Below, one piece after another: positions 1-13,976 of a DNA stretch of 64,000 nucleotides (its first letter is position 1; each line of letters starts with the position of its first letter). The DNA comes from Liolophura sinensis. Taxonomy: Eukaryota > Mollusca > Polyplacophora > Chitonida > Chitonidae. The stretch spans positions 49,287,116 to 49,351,115 of the forward strand of contig NC_088301.1 in assembly GCF_032854445.1 (NCBI RefSeq), written 5' to 3'. The position numbers and the translations under genes were made by a program. Under the pieces are notes generated by a model. It had not been told where the DNA came from. It did not search any database and worked only from the letters and a program-made list of their open reading frames with translations.

Positions 1-1979
1 CGCATAGGCTGTCGGAAGAAAGTACTTCCTTCATGTCAAGCTGAATGGAAATATAACCTGCACTTATGGTAATTATTCGTGCTGAAATAGTTTTAGCATA
101 TGGCATCAGCAGAAATTCCAAATCGTCCCTATAGAATGTACAAATGTAGATGACCTTTCCAAGGTTGACCAAATGCAAGTCAAGGAACAGCCCTTCTAAG
201 TATCTGTACAAATCTAATTATACCTTAGAGGCCTGAATTTTGCATAGTATATACGCCTCCTGCAATCAAATGGAAAAAGTAGTGCTAATTTACAGTACAC
301 TATAGCTGCCGGCTTCTGCCACAGCTCCGTTGAGATACTTCCTCAGCATTCATAGGTGTACGATATGTCACTGGATTCAAGTGAGCATGATAAGAAAAAC
401 TGTCTCTGAAAATATGTTTACTTATTTATTTTAGATTTACAATCAATCATAAGATGGCCGATAATATATAAACATATAAGCGCTATTTTTAGAGCAATAT
501 TTAAGCAAACTTTTACTGGTGGATAATAAGCTAAGAAAAAAATTAAAAGCTGTACCTGGAGAAAGAAAATCTTCTTGTAACGTCAGACACCAGTCACATG
601 GTTCATAGAATTGAAATATTTGAATGCATTTATAACTGTCCTTAAAACCAATCTTAAAAAAGTGAAAATATTTTTACGCATAGTTTTCAGCTGTGTGTAG
701 GGTGAACTTCATTGTTTTTTTTTTCACTTTAAGAACCCCACAACGATACACAGAGCTGCACCTTCACGATCTTATGTATCGCTTTTATACTCTGTTGCAC
801 CTGAGTTCCCCCACCATAAACTATATTAATGGTTGTTCATTTCCGGCATAATTATTTAATGTACCTGTACTATTAGAAAGTACTATTAGAATCATTGAAA
901 TATTAGCTGCCCTCATAAAAATGCAATTCTTGTTCATGCGCGTTTAAATGTTCGCTGTGGTGCATGCTCTCCTGACAATTGAGTTGTTACTAAAAGTAAC
1001 CAGCAAAGGCTTCTCAATGTAGTAATCAAATCTTGAAGAAATTTTTGTTATCACTCCGGAAAGCAAAGCTAATTGTTTCATCAAAACATGTAACAGCCAA
1101 AGATGTGGTAATGCTTTTGTCCAATAACGTTTCGATTTTATCTGGGAGAGTTGATGCAGAAATATCTCAGCTTCCGTTTAATGATATCTGTATGTGATTC
1201 GGGGTTGTAGTCGCAAGGATCTGATGAGTCGAGGCAGTGGCATTGATTGCCTAAAGTGACGAACACTTCAGTTACAATTGATGTGGTTCTTTGGTTCACA
1301 CTCTACAACTTAATTTTCTCATTCATTTCATTTTCAAGAAAGTCTGTTGGTGTCAGCTTGATTACCCAGTCATCCGAAAAGACGATTATACTGGAACCGT
1401 TGGAATGTTGGCACTGCGTACGAGAGAAAGTGGAAAATCGATGTCGTGTCAGCAATTAAATTCGTTTCTAGGGAGCCTTTATCATATTTGGTCTCACAGA
1501 TGTTCAGATACTGATTAAATCTCACCCTGGTCAGCCCTACCTTCACCAAGCCTCGGAGATCGACACCGTATATCTTAGTTGTAAAAACAGAACCCTTTGG
1601 TCAAAAACTAACAAACATTTCCCTAGTACATGGAATTCGATAGACGCCTGAGTAAAACTCGATCTCCAAGTTCTGTGGGATTTACATAGAACGGCCTAGA
1701 ACATGCCGAGCAGCATGCCATTGGGTCTGTTATGAAAACAAATACACTGTATACATCTCTACGAAGCCCTGTATATTTACTGCGTCTGTAGTACCAAGAT
1801 ATCTAAACTTTTTGATAGTTTAACTTATTTTTCATTTCCTTTAAATCATGGAGGCAGCAAAGAAACGGGACTGTTTGGCCACGCGTTATGCTGTAGAATG
1901 TATACTTCCCAAAATGACGTTTAACACACACCACCAAAGAACTAAGAAAATATGTAAGATACGAAATTATAGGACGAAA

Positions 1980-2168
1980 TCATCCGCGGGTTACTGACAG
2001 GCCTTCCCACGTACGGCCCGAGAGGAAGCCAGCATGAGCTGGACTTGAAGTCAAAGCGACCGCATTGGTGGGAACTGGGGCTAAATATAACAGATCTGTC
2101 CCAGGTGGGTGGCATCTGGGTCATTATGCCGCTCTGGTGAGCTAACCTCCTCGGCCACTGAGGCACCC
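1980..2168 (-). repeat. SINE family A fragment with internal insertion
   Basis: The reverse complement matches the head half of the full copy at 52927: a GGCCTC/CAGTGGC start, a CAGAGCGGCATAATGACCCAG-like segment and the GCTGGCTTCCTCTC / ACGTGGGAAGG block. About 55 extra bases sit between the CCGCATTGGTG and CTGGGTCATTA blocks, which are adjacent-like in other copies. The AT-rich tail is missing. The 115-codon open frame crossing it is an artefact of the repeat. Confidence 0.75.
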
Positions 2169-3521
2169 TTGTCGATAATAAAATATGTATCTCAGTTACG
2201 CTATGATTGCAACTGTCCATATATCCAACGCGGCGATTGAATTCAACACGATGAATATTATGCACCGGGCTACGTGTAATTAGAAACAATCATAAAGCAG
2301 ACTGTCAGAGATTATGGACGTTATGTCCATATTTACTTAGAAGAGAACTGTGCTCACTGTGCTTAAGAAACTTAGAGGGAAGACATTTGATGGAATAACC
2401 TTGACTCACTAGTTTTCGCAGTAATAGCTTGTGACGTTGACTAAAATGGTTAGCTAACACACACGCAGGATTTAACAAATGCTACAAGGCGCCAAGTAGA
2501 CCCTAGACACCATGTGCAGAACCCTTCGGTATATTCCTACCCAAATAAGATTTAGGTTACCATAAAATATTCATTTTAAACTAATAAAGTTTTAAAATCC
2601 AACTCATCTCAGAGAGAAACTTTGTGAGCATAAAAGAAAGAATAGCCTGATAGAAGGTGCCAATTCCAAGGCTAATTAATGCCCACGTTTCAGGTACAGT
2701 TTTGCAATATTTAAAATTTGTTCAAGAATTATGATGTCTTACAAATTTAGTCAATCGACCTAATGATGTTGACTGTAAATGTGAACGTCATTTTCATGTG
2801 TTTCTCAGAGCTGCATTTCCCGGAGAAGATGGATCCCATCCCAGAAATGGCCTAACGTAATATATTTTGTAATATATAGGTTGCACAAATAATATATATA
2901 ATGTGTAAAGATCAAGCAAAAACTGGCAAGTTTGCAATCTCTCTCCCGCGGGTATTTGTAGTTCTGGGTTTGTCAAGGTTATCCAAGTGTTGGCGTGTTA
3001 ATTTGTGCATGAAAACAGGTTAAACTTGTTGAATAAGGTTCTGTGGAAGGGTGCCAGTTTCCGATATTTGACACATCTGTCCGCGCATTGCGCATACCTA
3101 TGTGGCTGCCAAAGAATTCTGCGGACTAACGGTTTCCCAAATCGGCAACAGGAAGATTTGTACTCAGGCATAAGGCAGGAAAGTCGGCATAGTGAGTGAG
3201 AAAGTAACAGAGGTGTACAGAGAGAGATGGACATGGGCTTGAGTCAGGAATAGGTCATTTGGGAAAAGTAGCTGCATAAATATTAAGATATAATGCATGA
3301 AGCGCACATCTCAAAGAACATAGTATGTCTTAGCAAGGTTAATGGATCTTCAGTTTGTAGCCTGTTAGCATTTAGAGATAATGAAGGTAGATGTGTTCGT
3401 GTTCAACACAAACTAGCGTTTGCATCCAAGTTTTTGTAATCTAATGCTATAATGTGTTGGCCCAGAGAGCTGGCATTGGTGAAACACAAGAAGATAAGAG
3501 AAGCAAACAGCAATTTATCAG

Positions 3522-3564
3522 CGGGGGTGAGGGGAGGAGGTGGTGAGGGGGGTGAGGGGGGTAA
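3522..3564 (+). other. G-rich tract, possible G-quadruplex
   Basis: Several runs of four to six G are separated by short TGA, AGGA and GTGGTGA spacers. The pattern fits G3+N1-7 repeated four or more times on the plus strand. No gene context is visible. It is seen directly in sequence; folding is inferred. Confidence 0.45.
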
Positions 3565-6032
3565 CATAAACTAATGTTATGCAGTTAGGCTTGGAATATT
3601 TGTGCTACAACAAATTATCATGATGTTTTGCTTGGAGAGTGGTAAACAAAAACATACATTCCTAGATGCCCCTTACACATCCCTAGATGCCCAATGCATG
3701 TAAGGGGCTTAGCTATGTCCACGTGGCTACAAGCGTCATTGTACTTTGCTGGTTGCCCAGGTCTAGCCAAACAGATATACACTCCTGATCTTGCGTTTCT
3801 GTCAACGATAACATACCCATTTATGCTGATAAAAAAAACTTCATTGTGCCTTGATCAAAGTAGTCCCTTAGATGTGAACGAACACCTTCGAGTGCCGATG
3901 TCCATCATGACTGACACGGATTCCCAAGAGACAAATTAATGAAGTCTGGATGGACAGAAAAACTTCTGAGGAGCATTGTTACGTATTTTCCAGTCTCCAA
4001 AGATAAAAACTTGTTTTCACTGCTTTCAGTGTTCAATATTATAAAAAGGACAGCATGTGATGTTTATTTTACTAAACGTGTGCAAACCTGGCAATGAACA
4101 ATGACATGTTCATCCGCCCGTTTTTTTCATTGAGTTACAAGGCAAGAATAGATGCCTGTATTATCAGAACTGGCATTTAAACTACAGGAAAGCATTTTTG
4201 CTACAACAACGGTTCATGCTAACATGACATGTGGTACTTGGAAATGACTTTTAGAAAGAGGAACTTGAAAAGTATCAGCTCTACTACAAGATCTGGCAAT
4301 ACTGACTGACAAAACCAAGGACGGTTCTGTACAGTTGCGGCAGGGAAGAGCTTGTGCATTCTACAGGTACGTCATACGTCATATTTTTCATCATATAGAC
4401 TCAATCGGGGAGGTGGCACCGAGCCGTCAATCAAAAGGAAATGTTTCTTAAACAGTTCAGTTACCCAAAATTTGCAAAAATTCTGTAGTCTAATGAACTG
4501 TCAGGTTAACCCAAATGTCTTGACGTTTGCTGCTGTGTGATTTTCAAAGTGAATTACTGCACCACTAATGAGAACCCTAAATTTTGTAGGGTAAGACTAT
4601 CTATCATATCGCACTAAAAGTCGTGTACGTGCAAAAATTTATAACAACACTACCATCGGATGTATTGATTTGCCAAGTATAATCATATGACCCGGTAAAC
4701 CATTCACCCCTTGAGATCCGTGTACTGTCCCGTGTGGGAATTTTACCGCCCTTTGACACCCATGAAGAATGGCCTGCGCACATCCCCATTTTGAGGTATT
4801 TTCTATGGAATCCCGTGATTATTTATCAGCAGCCAAATTGTGTGATATCAGTGCCCAAGCCAGGAACCAATGAAGTAATACATCTGTCATATCTGACATC
4901 TTTGGGTGTCTTTCCATAATGAATAATTATTATTTTTACTTTTCACCCTGCCGATGCTACAGCGCCAGTTATGAAAGTGCTTTTATTGTGGTCGCAATCT
5001 TGCATTTTCATGAACATCTTTACCGAATCTTTTAACAGATCGGCATTAATTAAGCAAATATGCCACAAAGGACACAACAAAACATCACCAAATCTCCTTA
5101 CATGTAACTCAGTAGTAAGATTACAAAACAACAATAAATTTCAAAGCCACCGATTTGACGCCATACTGATTCTATTTTTAAAGCAGGTTAATTGTGACTT
5201 CCAAGGATGACCAATCTTTTTTCGAGTCCGAAACACATGGAGTTGTAATGCGATAGGTCTCATTCCAAGAACGGAACGCCTCGTAATACAATCGTAATTA
5301 GAAACAGAACGCCGTTGTTTATACACCTGAACCCGGTACTAAACCGTCATCAACAAATCGGTTTTTGTCCTGGATTAATGTAACCGGCGTAAATCACTCA
5401 GAGTACAGGCTTTTATTTGGCTTGTGTGTTCGTAACACCAAGGGAACGCTCCACCAATATCTCCAAGACTTGCCAAGCGTATTTGAACAGATAATGCTGC
5501 GATCGTCCAGGGTATTATTGTCCTCAACATTGCAAGCATACATGTACGTCCCATTTAATTTTCAGCACATCAAATTAGCACATAATTACCTTTAACAGAT
5601 TACCCTTGATGGTTGCTGATTCAGCTGAAAGTAACACTACGTCAAGACATTTCCGTATGCCTTCTTTCTCACCGATTGTCTGAGACAATAAAAGAAAGGA
5701 ACTTACTCTTATTTCATTTCAGAGATTAAACATGGCCGGGAAAGGTTTACCAACATTGTACATATACTGCTCTAACTGATTATCACAGCACTTTGTTCCG
5801 ACTACTTTGTTATGAATATACAACGCGATACGTTGTATGGGAATGCCCCCTTGAGGTCACAGAATGTTGTAACGAGAACAAAACATCCAGAAATTCCATG
5901 GCCATTCATTTATGAAATCCTATCACATACACGCCACCAACTGGATATTTGGAACTGACAGGCAATGGTTAGCTGAACTGGCTCATCGGTTAATGTAATG
6001 TGTATTGTTGTACTTATTTTGTCATTCCAAAA

Positions 6033-6102
6033 ACCGACATCGCATAAGTGAAATATTCTTGAGTACGGCGTAAAACACCAATCAAATAAATAAATAAATA
6101 AT
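6033..6102 (+). repeat. SINE family A, 3' tail fragment
   Basis: Contains the family A tail ATAAGTGAAATATTCTTGAG, then the TACGGCGTAAAACACCAATC block, ending in a run of AAAT units. It is strongly 5'-truncated, as expected for incomplete target-primed reverse transcription. Confidence 0.85.
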
Positions 6103-7184
6103 CATTCCAAAAATGTCCCCAATCAGTAGGTAAGAATTCGAAAGTCTTCAATCTAAACAATCTTACTCTACAAGACTCGTGTTCATATTTTATACAAACA
6201 TGAAATATTTTAATGCCTGGCGCATTGAGTGAGTGGCATCGGAATCGACGCCCAATACCACACCTGCCACTGTTCAAGTGGTGGGCCCATATGGGCTTGC
6301 CACCTCACTAATCCCAATTTTTTACTTGGCTCTACAGGAAATACAAAGTATATTGTAGCGCATCGTTTAGAAATTTGAACTTTACACGTAAACGCATGTG
6401 CCATTATTCCTATAATGGTTGGCCCAGTGTAATGCTTGTTTTGAAAACTGAATGGAGTAAAGAACGCCATCAGACGTTGATAGCGTCATTCGTGATAGTC
6501 CAACAGTATACGCAGTGCTTAATTGTTAATTTTTGCAGGTGTGTAGTTATAGAAGGATGTTTACTAGAGCCTTGCAACGGAATAAACACTTGTTCTCGGT
6601 GATTACCGCGGCGTGTGATATCTGGAGATTTTTGGGTAACACACTCCAGGTTATTTTTTCATTCCTTTTATGCCCATGTGATGATATACGCCCGAATAAT
6701 TCAGTCATTACAAATGGCATGTCTAATGAATAGGTTTTCATATTTTTGAGGCCTACTTACACCTGTGCTGAATGAATTATCATCTGGGGTGATTACGAAT
6801 CAATACTAAAGCTGGTGCAACAAAAGTGCCATGTTCGACTCCAGCAATCTTAGAGGTAAACTGTTGAATATTCCACGACATATATAGTTTTTCGTGGTCT
6901 CTTCTTGTTCCCTCAGCGGGAGAAATGTGGCTATTAACTGTCAGCTGGATTGTTTTGTTATGGCATAAAATGCTTCACAAATTCTATAATCGCTTTAAAT
7001 CCATGTGTAACGTTATATAATATTATAGAACATGGTTTAGATAATGTCTGGCTGCTATCTTATCTTGCTGTTTTATTCTCCTGTATCTATATCTTATGTT
7101 GATTTAACACCTCGTCTGTATTTTGTGGTTTTGTCTCCATACCTGAATGTATGTCTGTAATGTTCAGGGTGAAATTTATTTCTC

Positions 7185-7221
7185 CTGATGATGGCAAAAT
7201 AAAGTGCCGAAATATTAAGTC
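7185..7221 (+). other. Hammerhead-like core motif (weak)
   Basis: CTGATGA (7185-7191), then GGCA, an eight-base loop, TGCC (7205-7208) and GAAA (7209-7212), with GTC at 7219-7221. GGCA and TGCC can pair as a stem II. The order of parts is that of a hammerhead ribozyme core with a very short stem III. There is one unpaired T after CTGATGA, and stem I was not established. Hammerheads of this shape are known from Penelope-like elements and some SINE-like repeats of invertebrates. No reverse transcriptase is nearby, so at most this is a relic. Confidence 0.25.
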
Positions 7222-9629
7222 AAAATGAGTCTTTCGTTTTTCGGAGTTATACCACTCTATTACCATTATGTTAAACTATTCAGTGGAACACAAGGTTTCT
7301 TTACGCCAACACATAGTAAATAATGTACATTGAAAAAGTGCCTTAACCGTCTTTGGCTCACCGTTCTCATTTGACGTCCTTTATTGTGGGTTTTATCTAA
7401 AATGCGAAAAAGACGCTTTTATACTTCTTACACGGGGGCTTAATTACCGTGGCTTCCACGTTTTACGCCATGAAGGAATATATTTAAAGCTTACACATTT
7501 TTATTACAAGCAAAACAACCGGATTTTACCTTGCGTCATTTGATTGCAAACGGAATTGATTTGTTTTTCCGGTGAGATTTATTTCGGCTAAGGTATCCTA
7601 GTCAATACTGAAGACATTTTATTGCTCTGTTTATGCGTACAAATAATCACTATTCCGAGAATCGTAGGGCTTCGTATATATATTGCACTGTGCGGAGCCA
7701 TTTACTGAGCGGAATAACGGGTCTCAACAACTCCGTGCCTCTTTCGCCGCTTGAACAAGAAGGAATCTCTGTGCTCCTCATTTCGGTTCTACCCATTAAT
7801 TCTCTTTTAGATGTACATAGTTTAGTTCACACGCTGTCAAGAGTTGTGATTCATCTGTTAATCGACGCAAGTGCTTATTACAAGGCGGCTCATCAATGCT
7901 TCAGCCCACCTTCGAGGCTGGGAGATGACTTCATTATGGGTTATTCCTCTACGTGCCTCGGAAATAATAACAAGCATGCTTTGTGGGAGTATTACGGGAG
8001 GATAACATAAGATAAACCTAACCAACCTTTTTACCATCTGCTCAGTGCGCAATCAGCTCATGTTTAGTCTTCATGTGCATGGCTCTTTCAAATGGATACT
8101 ACATGAAGACTTTGTTTATAACGAATTTCTAAAAAGTGTTCAAAATATACACAAGTGGTCACATATTAAACTAAAACGTAAATCAGCAGATTCAGCTTTT
8201 ATGGTTTAAGGAAAGGCTAAACGGCTCTTGATACATTAAAAGCAATGTTTATTTTAAAAAATCAAAATTTCGGGATACCTGTCTGGGTGATCTAAGCACT
8301 AGTGAATGACCTAATTTGAGAAAAAGTTAACATCTCTCATACCAAAAACAAAGAGATAGCATATCAGGCATACAAACCGCATTTCCATGCGATTATGGTG
8401 TATCCCACACATAGTTAGAAAATGATTTGTCGTTCCCGTAAACTTTCAAAAGGAGCGTAGTCAGAATAGCCATTGAATCGAATACGTTCCTTGTTACCGG
8501 AGAAGCGGGCAAAATAGACGGTTTCCGTCTTTCGATATGCCCTTGAGACGTGTCCTTCGGGTTTGTCCATGGCGCCTAAACCCAAATAACATGATTCCAA
8601 CGTTTAGCCTGCGATCCTGCCGCCCTGAGAGGCGTTTATATCTATGGCGTATCAGGCATTGCATTTTTACACTGAGAAGACTTCTTGTTTATTCACAGAG
8701 CTGTTCCAGCTTTCCTTGAGCTAGCTGGTTCCGTTGACCTTCCTGGTTCACCTTACAGAGTTAAGGATACTGCTCAACAATGACACATCTATTGGGATTC
8801 TGTAACTTAAACTATGAGTATGCAAAAGCTTTGCCCTTACTTTTCCAGGTCCAGCTTTTACAGAAGAATATAATACACTATTCAGAACAATTTGTTTCTG
8901 TAATGGGGAACCAAGAACGGATTTAATGGGTAACATTTTCTTCATAAACTAATATGGCTCCAAGCTGTATCGTAAATTGTTCATTCCTGCCTTCGCCATA
9001 AAGTTTTTATGGGGAAACATAGTTATGTGGTACACATGTATTGTAGAGTACAATGGTCAGTCCAGTTTTCAGACGGATACCCATTATGCCGGGGATATTT
9101 TTATACAATTCTTTTCTTTCTAAACATAAAATAACCATATTGAGGAACCCCAGCATATGTAGTGTGCCCTCAGTACTGGCTGATTCTAGGTCATATGATG
9201 CATAAGTTCAAGACAAGAACCGATTGTTGTGAATGTGTAATGTCATATCTGAACGCTCTTCACCAATAATAATGCCCCTTTAAACCATATAATGGACCTC
9301 AGCACACATTAGTGCCACTTCCCTTAGTTTCTACTAATCGACCATTAAAAACTCTTTGGGCCGACTAAAATTAGTTTACAAAGTATTAATCTATTTACCA
9401 GACAACACCATATGGCTACTCAGTGCTCTAAAGGGCGGCTTCTATATAAAAGGGAAAAATTAAACGTATTCTGCTACGAGTCAGTTATCCAATTACCAAG
9501 AGTGGCAATAGGTTTCAATAAACCAATTTAAGACTGATGCAGGATTTACATGTTACTGAAGAATTGATAATCCAAAACTTTAATACGCTTTCTCACTGCC
9601 TTCTGTGGCTTGCCACACGTTAGTTGTGT

Positions 9630-10640
9630 CTAAACGTTTACAAACCGGTTGATAGGACTGTTCAAAGATTGAACAAGCTAAGTTTTTTGCAACACATTCA
9701 AAGGCTCAACTCGCCTTTTGTCTATGGCAGACAAAACGGCCGAATAATGCAGTTAGTTTAAGCCAACACGCAAGTTGACACTATCTAAAACTTTGTTTGG
9801 TGTGTGTCTAATTTGACCGGGGTTGGGGAGCGAGGGGGGGGGGGGGGTACAATCAAGTTGACATTAGCCTATAATGTATTGGCTGCAGTGACCAGTCAGG
9901 GGTTAAACAAGCGAAGTATCTTTTCCAAACTAGGTTGAACACGTTAGGTGACCGTCACATTGGAATGTCCCATATGTTCATTGTCAGCGTCTGACTAGAG
10001 CTACGTTAAACACGTTAGTTATTAATGGCATGTTTTATATGACGGATGACGGTCAAAAGTTGGTCAAAGACGTTAGTTCAGTCAACATGTTATGTCAGTA
10101 ACTGTTGAAGTGTGTCATAAGGAAGTCGTCACGGTGGTCAAAAGTTGAGTTAAAAAGCTAATAAGGAATGCAACCTAGCTGACAATAACTGACCAAATGC
10201 TTATCACAGTCTTTGAATAGAGTTGCCACCAGTCTGCGGAAGAATCAATGTTAGCACTTGTTGCAAACATTCGGTTACAGGATCATCACTCCGGTTAACA
10301 CAACTGTAAATTAAACACACTGATTTCTAGCATTCGAAAGAAAACCAAACACGCTGACTGGCAGGATTGTGTTCGTGGATCATCACGGTAGTCGCCTGAA
10401 TTCGGCCTATGACGCTGGTTGTGCCAACACTGGACCAAAATCTATACAAACTGGTTGACAGTGTTCGGCCAAAGGCTCACTAAGCTGGTACAACTAATCT
10501 TGTGTGCAACCAGTCTGAGGTTCGACGCAAGGTCAAACGTTCTATTTGAGCGTTGGTCAGGGTCAAATAATTAAAAGGCTTTCCCATTTTGTCCGGTCGG
10601 CGGCGTATCTAAGATTGTTGTGTCAAATGCTCATCATGCT
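9630..10640. repeat. Degenerate dispersed/tandem repeat field
   Basis: Related short words recur irregularly over about 1 kb: GGTCAAA, ACACGTTAG, CAAGTTGACA, AAACTGGTTGACAG, AAGCTGG, and CTCA(C/T)(T/C)A(A/T)GCTGG-like phrases. It looks like an old, decayed minisatellite with a unit of some tens of bases rather than single-copy sequence. The unit was not defined rigorously. Confidence 0.35.
9819..9847 (+). other. G-run with quadruplex potential
   Basis: GGGG-TT-GGGG-AGCGA followed by 14 consecutive G (9834-9847). This satisfies the simple G-quadruplex rule. It may also be a length-variable homopolymer and an assembly-sensitive site. Confidence 0.5.
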
Positions 10641-11566
10641 GGCGGGTACAGCATGCAATTTAGCTGCTGCATGTGTCTTTTGTGTCAGCTATGAGGTTTT
10701 ATCGTAGTAAGCTTTTTCTCGGTCCACCATTCCATCATTACCAGTCTTGGATGAGCCCATTGAACTTCATGGTACACAATCGAACGGCGCAAGCCCTTTG
10801 GACATGAACTAAAACCCTGCAGCTACAATTAAGTTTGATGGAGACTGCAGGGTAATGATGCATATAAATTGATTCGCATTTCGCACTGCATTCAATGCTA
10901 CCAGCCTGGTGTTTCCTCGCGCCTAAGATGAGCGTGTGGTAATGGGAAATGTTGTAGCATTCTAGTTACTTTTATGCGGCAATAACAAGTGAAATTTTCG
11001 GTATTTTAACCCAATAGTTTGGAGGCATCACGAAACACAAATTCATGCCGTGTAAAACTGAGTTATGGAAATACCTGAAATATCGGTTCCACTCCCATAT
11101 TACTGACAGCTTTTGATGCTGGAATTATTAATAGGCTTCAACAGACGCCATGCAGCTACCGCTCTCCTACTTTGCAAACATGACTAGATATTGACCAGGC
11201 AATGGTTATACAACTTTCACACGGGTATGTCGCAATCAATATTAGAACTGTACTCTGTTCCCATGGATGCAAGAATATGTGTGTAAATATTCTTGTGTAA
11301 ACTTGGGAAAAAGAGATTATATGTGTAAATATATACAGAAAAACGTCAATTTTAGTGTCACATGCTTGTATAATGACGACATATGAAAATTTCACGGCTA
11401 TGATGTGCTCACGGTATTGGGTGACGATGGTGTTAACGCATTTTCTGTGAGCGTTTTCTGTTTAGTGCCTTACCTCAGAGACCCAGCCAAACTCCCTGAC
11501 GTTTTGATTAGATTTAATTTCTTCACCACGCAAAAAAGCATTTTATAAAAGATACCTATATCTTTT

Positions 11567-11576
11567 AATATATATA

Positions 11577-11636
<60 letters not shown>
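11567..11636. repeat. (TA)n microsatellite
   Basis: About 70 bases of nearly perfect TA dinucleotides with one phase break (TATTATA) near 11581. Open frames crossing it translate as an I-Y repeat and are not genes. Confidence 0.97.
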
Positions 11637-11641
<5 letters not shown>

Positions 11642-12821
11642 CTGAATTCTCTGCTTCTACGAGATGAAAGAGTTAGGTGGTCATGGGGATAACCAGCATC
11701 CTGTACCTGCATGATCTTCTGTTCCAAGCTGACTTGAAGCTATAAACGACACTGGGATTTTCTTTAATGTCATTTATTTACAATATCATGTCCCGGCATT
11801 ATTTCCATCATATCAGTCATCATTATTAATAAATCACCTTCGCAGTATTATGATATACTCAGGAGCCAGTAAATGTAGCCTACAGATAAGTGCCTGGAGT
11901 AGGTTTCTTCTGTTTTTCCCGGACCTTTAGCCTGATAGGGTTGTTAAGTATCGCCTTTGTCCCCAATGGAACAATTCGTCAAATTGTCACGCACAGTAAG
12001 TAGGGTTGAAGGAGCAATTACCGTTCAGTGGTGGCATCGATGCCTTCGTGAAATACGCCAAGTATATATCTCTCACGGCAGTTTAAATTTTTACAAACAC
12101 AGCCACTCAGGAGTTCAATTTGACTGAGTTTTTTTTATAGTTTTCCGATTTTAGTACCTTTCCTCTGTTGAACACACCAGGGCTGGTTCTTGTCTGGATC
12201 GCCTGCGTATAGAGTGAGGCTTTTGTATGATTAATGGTTATGTTGCTTCCACTCTAGTACCGCGGCTTTATCATTAGTGTTACCAGCGTACTTATCTGCA
12301 TCCGGGCTTTTCGGGTGAGCCAGGTCACAAGAGTGGATGACGGATTAGCCATTTCTCAGTCACGAGGCAATACACGCAATGCAAATGGCCAGAGAATTCA
12401 ATGGAACATAGCGTTCTTGCAGAGGATCCGAATGAAAGGAATAGGACGGGTTTACTCGAGCTAAAGAATATTGTCCACATTAAGGCACCTATACGTAAAA
12501 GTATAGTTGTACGTTTGCCAATAACACCAGGATCCTACAAGAAGAACAATGCTCTTTCACGTTATTAACTACATGACACTTTACCTGTTTGCAAGTCAAG
12601 CCAGGCGGCGAAAGAGCATCATGGATGCCAACTGTTACCTTGGCAACATTACATGTGAACTGTATGGGTGTCGCTATGTACAATCAATACAGAAAATGAC
12701 TACACCTGCGTTTTGTTTCCTTTTCAGCCATGTCTCCTTGTACGCAACATTCACTTTCTTTATATTAATTCCATATATTCATAGACGCTACCCAATCTGT
12801 AAATTACTGGAAACATTTCAG

Positions 12822-12943
<122 letters not shown>

Positions 12944-13417
12944 CAACATAAAATGTTCTTTTACGCACATTTGAGCTCCTTGTAGCAATGTACCCATAGA
13001 TCTACAAAGTCCAAAGGACTCAAATGGACCCAAAAGCCCCAAGTGATATTTGCGGTATGAATTCCGCTCTCTACAGAATGACATGCTCCTGGGACATATA
13101 AAGTGCATTGTCAAATGAGATTTACATGAAAAATTCATACAGCTAGTTCCATACTAGGTTTCTCTGCGGTTAGTATTGATACATACATGTTCACATTCAC
13201 CAATTTAGAACCGTCAGATATTGATTTTGGTACAAGGAACTCTTCTACTGGTAGGGCCAGTTGAACCGTTCCAGCTGGACGACATGATATTTGTTCCGGA
13301 TGGGATTTTGTGGTATGGTTGAGAATTCCATCGAGTACTGAAAACAAAGGAGTCAGACCATAAACACACCGATATACAGCGTACTTGCAAATACACTAAC
13401 TCGTCTCTATCCACGCG

Positions 13418-13754
13418 TAGAGCGAGCCATGGGCTAGTGATTAAACTTTCAATCATTGGCACACACGAAGTAAGGGTTCAAAACCGACCTTTGGACAGAG
13501 AAATTGAAGATTCTCCTGCTTTCACTGATTGTTGGACGTTAGTGACGTTCGTGTGACTGTTTGTGTGCAAGCTTACATTCGTTGAATACCACTTGGCTTC
13601 TACTAATATGGTGCGCACATCTATACGCCACATGTGGGAAATTGATTGGCCAGAGTGGTTTAACCAGGGCATTGCAATTTTCTCCTCTCCTCCCATAATC
13701 GAATAAATGAAAAATTATTGATCATGACCAAATACAACAACCAAATAAATAAAT
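13418..13754 (+). repeat. SINE family C, apparently full length
   Basis: The head is tRNA-like: an A-box-like CATGGGCTAGTGATTA (13428 onward) and a B-box-like GGGTTCAAAACC about 45 bases further on, the spacing expected of an internal RNA polymerase III promoter. An unrelated central body follows. The 3' end has CAGAGTGGTTTAACCAGGGC and TCCTCCCATAAT blocks and finishes in (AAAT)n. Head and body differ from families A and B. A tRNA-derived SINE of about 335 bases is the best reading; assignment to a named molluscan SINE family is not possible here. Confidence 0.7.
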
Positions 13755-13799
13755 CTACTATCACGTGTATACAGAATTAAATTAAAGGAGAAATCTCTG

Positions 13800-13894
13800 C
13801 CTGGTTTCATCCCACCATAATGCTGGCCGCCGTCGTATAAGTGAGTCATGAGTACGGCGTAAAACACCAATCATATAAATAATTAAATAAATAA
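13800..13894 (+). repeat. SINE family A, 5'-truncated copy
   Basis: Begins within the CCTGGTTTCATCCCACCATA block and continues through TGCTGGCCGCCGTCGTATAA and GTACGGCGTAAAACACCAAT to an AAAT-rich tail. It lies about 80 bases upstream of the universal stress protein exon at 13977 and just downstream of the family C SINE. Confidence 0.85.
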
Positions 13895-13976
13895 AAGAGA
13901 AATTGTAACAGGACCACCTAAAGCATGGAAGTCTGCAGCTTTTAATATCCATGTCACTTTTGTCTCCCCTGTCTAG

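Noticed and set aside
1221-1275. CTGATGAGTC followed by GACGAA, hammerhead-like
   Set aside because: The base after GAA is not the expected A, no closing GTH and no stem III were found, and the loop is too long and irregular.
1942-2289. 115-codon minus-strand frame
   Set aside because: It lies mainly on a SINE family A fragment, whose copies give similar meaningless frames elsewhere.
7633-8010. 125-codon open frame
   Set aside because: No recognisable domain, no splice or promoter context, and average composition; probably chance.
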